NCBI GenBank assembly: GCA_963714325.1
Contig: CAVQOB010000008.1
Span: 1 to 64,000, forward strand
DNA: 64,000 nt
From: CAVQOB01 sp963714325
Lineage (GTDB): Bacteria > Pseudomonadota > Alphaproteobacteria > Rhizobiales > Hyphomicrobiaceae
Reading direction: 5' to 3'
This document shows, in pieces, positions 62,223 to 64,000 of this stretch. The number at the start of each line of letters is the position of its first letter. Position 1 is the first letter of the stretch. Under the pieces are notes generated by a model that saw only the letters and a program-made list of their open reading frames with translations, had not been told where the DNA came from and did no database searches. Position numbers and translations under genes: made by a program.

Positions 62223-64000
62223 TTAAACGAGAGCTGGATCCTGATGCGCAGAAACGATGACACGCGCACCCGACGGCCCGCGCTGCAAGTACAATTGTCG
62301 GGCTCCAACCGTTTGCGGCGCCGGTCGTTGGCCGAGCAACAGCAGGTTGGCATCCGGTAGTGCACGCCGCAGCGCACCGATCAGTGAAACTTGCGCTGTT
62401 TCTTCCAGCGCCGAGAGTGCGTCGTCAAGCACGATGATATCGGGTTTCTGCACCAACAGCCGGGCGACAACCAGCCGCTGACGCTCACCCGCCGACAGAA
62501 CCTGATCCCAGCGCGCCTGTTCGAGCAGACGGGGCGCGAGCCCATTAAGACCGACCGCTTGCAGCGCATGGCGCGCCGCATCCCGATCGACCAGCGCCGT
62601 CGCGAACGGGTAGGCCAGCACGTCTTCAAGCGATCCGAGCGGAATGTAAGCTTTTGCCGGGACCGTGGCGACCCGCCCTAGGGCAGGGCGCCCGACGCGT
62701 CCTTCTGCAGGCGAGGCAAGGCCCGCGATCAGCCGGACGAGCGTCGATTTGCCCGTGCCGCTATCGCCGGCAATGTGCACGAGTTCGCCGCGTTCGATGC
62801 GCAATGACGGGACCTCAAGCAGGGTCTGACCTTGCCCGTCACGTACCACAATGTCGGTCAACGTCACCTCATCAGTGCCCCGATAGAGTGAGACTGAACC
62901 GAGCGCCGAGTTCACCGACGGATCGATCCGCTCCGCCGCCGATACGATATCCATGACGCGCCGTGCCGACGCGTACCACTCCGCGATCCGGTTATAGTTG
63001 TCGACCACCCATGAGATCGCGATTTGCACCTGCACGAAGGCGGCCGCAAGTTGCGTCACCTGACCGAGCGACAGATCCCCAGCCAGATACTTGGGCGCTG
63101 CAAACAGCAGCGGAATGATCGGGATCATCGGCCCACTCATGTTGGTGATCCAGGTGACATGACCATGACTGCGCACGATCCTGAGCCAGCGCCCGACCAC
63201 ACCGTCATAAAACCGCGAGAGGATAGCCCGCTCGCTGCCCCCGCCGCCCATCAACGCGATGCTCTCGGCATTCTCGCGCAACCGCATCATCGCAAACCGA
63301 AAGTAACCCTCGGCCTCGTTCTTTGAGCCGACCCGTCCGACCAGCGGTCGCCCGACCCATGCCATCAGCAGCGACGCGGTAATGCCATAGGCAAGTGCCA
63401 GCCAGACCATGTAGCCGGGAACATTGAACCCACCGATTGAATAGCTGCCGCCGACCGTCCACAGAATCGCAATGAACGCGATCCCGCCCGAAACCGCTGA
63501 CAGCAACCCAATTCCGAGATCGACCAGAATTTCCGTCGCCCAGCGCGTGTCATCGGAAATCCGGTACTCCGGGTTCGGCGGCTCCGTACCCGACGCGTTG
63601 AGATGATAAAATCGCTGCTGCCCGAGCCAAGTATCGAGCAGCCGCTCGACCAGCCATTGCCGCCAGCGCACCTGCAGCGTCTCGCGCGTCAGCACGATGC
63701 CAACGCCAATCGCCGCCATCGCCGCGACGATCAGGAAAAACACCAGCACGGCCTGTTTGACGGTTGCGACATCCTTCTTCTCCAACGCGTCAAAGAACCA
63801 CCGGTTCCAATGATTCATCTGCACGGTGATGTAGGTCGACAGGATCAGGCTGGCAGCCAGGCCGCCGGTCAGCAGCCAAGCCCGCCGCGCCGTCGCCCCC
63901 GTCCAGAACCCGCCCGAAAAACGCCCGAACGCCTTCGCGACGCGCGCGTCGAGGTGAAACCCCGGAACGTCGACAGGCGCTTCCGGCGATGCGGGGGAGT
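62223..64000 (-). CDS. SbmA/BacA-like ABC transporter ATP-binding/permease (5' truncated)
   Basis: An ABC protein whose beginning runs off the window. The reading frame is open from 63824 to 64000 and continues the same family: upstream residues include RRAWLLTGGLAAS and STYITVQMNHWNRWFF, which are the first membrane helix of the SbmA/BacA-like (YddA, ABC_membrane_2) group. The GTG at 63824 is therefore not the true start. Residues ARETLQVRWRQWLVERLL and FYHLNASGTEPPNPEYRISDD identify the membrane domain; the ATPase has GDSGTGKST, LSAGERQRLVVARLL and DIIVLDDALSALE. Such proteins import peptides or fatty acyl compounds. At least 592 residues visible. Confidence 0.9.
   Translation of the reverse strand, partial: SPASPEAPVDVPGFHLDARVAKAFGRFSGGFWTGATARRAWLLTGGLAASLILSTYITVQMNHWNRWFFDALEKKDVATVKQAVLVFFLIVAAMAAIGVGIVLTRETLQVRWRQWLVERLLDTWLGQQRFYHLNASGTEPPNPEYRISDDTRWATEILVDLGIGLLSAVSGGIAFIAILWTVGGSYSIGGFNVPGYMVWLALAYGITASLLMAWVGRPLVGRVGSKNEAEGYFRFAMMRLRENAESIALMGGGGSERAILSRFYDGVVGRWLRIVRSHGHVTWITNMSGPMIPIIPLLFAAPKYLAGDLSLGQVTQLAAAFVQVQIAISWVVDNYNRIAEWYASARRVMDIVSAAERIDPSVNSALGSVSLYRGTDEVTLTDIVVRDGQGQTLLEVPSLRIERGELVHIAGDSGTGKSTLVRLIAGLASPAEGRVGRPALGRVATVPAKAYIPLGSLEDVLAYPFATALVDRDAARHALQAVGLNGLAPRLLEQARWDQVLSAGERQRLVVARLLVQKPDIIVLDDALSALEETAQVSLIGALRRALPDANLLLLGQRPAPQTVGARQLYLQRGPSGARVIVSAHQDPALV

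Overview
The window is high-GC DNA from an alphaproteobacterium, most likely of the order Hyphomicrobiales (Rhizobiales), Bradyrhizobium- or Xanthobacteraceae-like. The reasons are the zapE–mdh–sucCDAB–lpdA TCA-cycle cluster, an NdvA-type glucan exporter, a SbmA/BacA-like ABC protein, several RIME-like intergenic palindromes, and strong C/G third-position bias that creates long antisense open frames. No rRNA or tRNA gene and no CRISPR array was seen. The genus assignment is inference.

Layout. (1) 1–2000: a 48-codon Lys/Ala/Arg-rich histone-H1-like gene with a textbook terminator, an AT-richer stretch, and a GNAT acetyltransferase. (2) 2.1–21 kb: zapE, a flavin monooxygenase on the opposite strand, mdh, ridA, a three-domain YbjQ-like protein, a small secreted protein, then two adjacent insertion sequences (an IS4-type of about 1.5 kb and an IS110-type), a second small secreted protein, a VOC protein, and sucC, a ribbon-helix-helix-like protein, sucD, sucA, sucB and lpdA. 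The two IS elements lie inside what is otherwise the conserved mdh-to-lpd block. The sucB–lpdA gap holds a possible antisense-oriented small RNA. (3) 21.2–26.7 kb: a GFA-type zinc protein, then a Ser/Thr phosphorylation cassette: FHA-membrane, FHA and PP2C genes on the minus strand, divergent from a kinase–TM–WD40 receptor-like protein. No type VI secretion genes are visible. (4) 26.8–37.5 kb: methyltransferase, secreted nuclease, HAD phosphatase and DUF1285 on the minus strand; MoxR–DUF58–DUF4159–membrane protein operon on the plus strand. (5) 37.5–44.4 kb: APH-like kinase, der, XdhC-like protein, a GH114-like hydrolase and an AlgE-type mannuronan C5-epimerase homologue with RTX repeats.

(6) 44.4–59.5 kb: an amide/peptide catabolism island. 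It has an N-carbamoyl-D-amino-acid hydrolase, a gamma-glutamyltranspeptidase-family protein, a dipeptide-type binding protein, a metal amidohydrolase, a second RidA and two coupled small ORFs on the plus strand. On the minus strand, in transcription order, it has a PRMT-like methyltransferase, two related Tat-exported binding proteins, and the permease and ATPase genes dppBCDF. The inferred theme is uptake of small amides, peptides or carbamoyl compounds, their hydrolysis, and clean-up of reactive enamines by RidA. (7) 59.5–64 kb: an NdvA-like exporter, a small methyltransferase-like protein, and a SbmA/BacA-like ABC protein whose 5' end runs off the window.

The least explained items are the IS110 element with its structured leader (direct repeats shared with its right end and a 16S-rRNA-like tract), the possible sucB/lpdA sRNA, the orphan kinase/FHA/PP2C cassette, the triple YbjQ fusion, the alginate-epimerase homologue without alginate genes, and the bacterial PRMT homologue at the head of a peptide-transporter locus.
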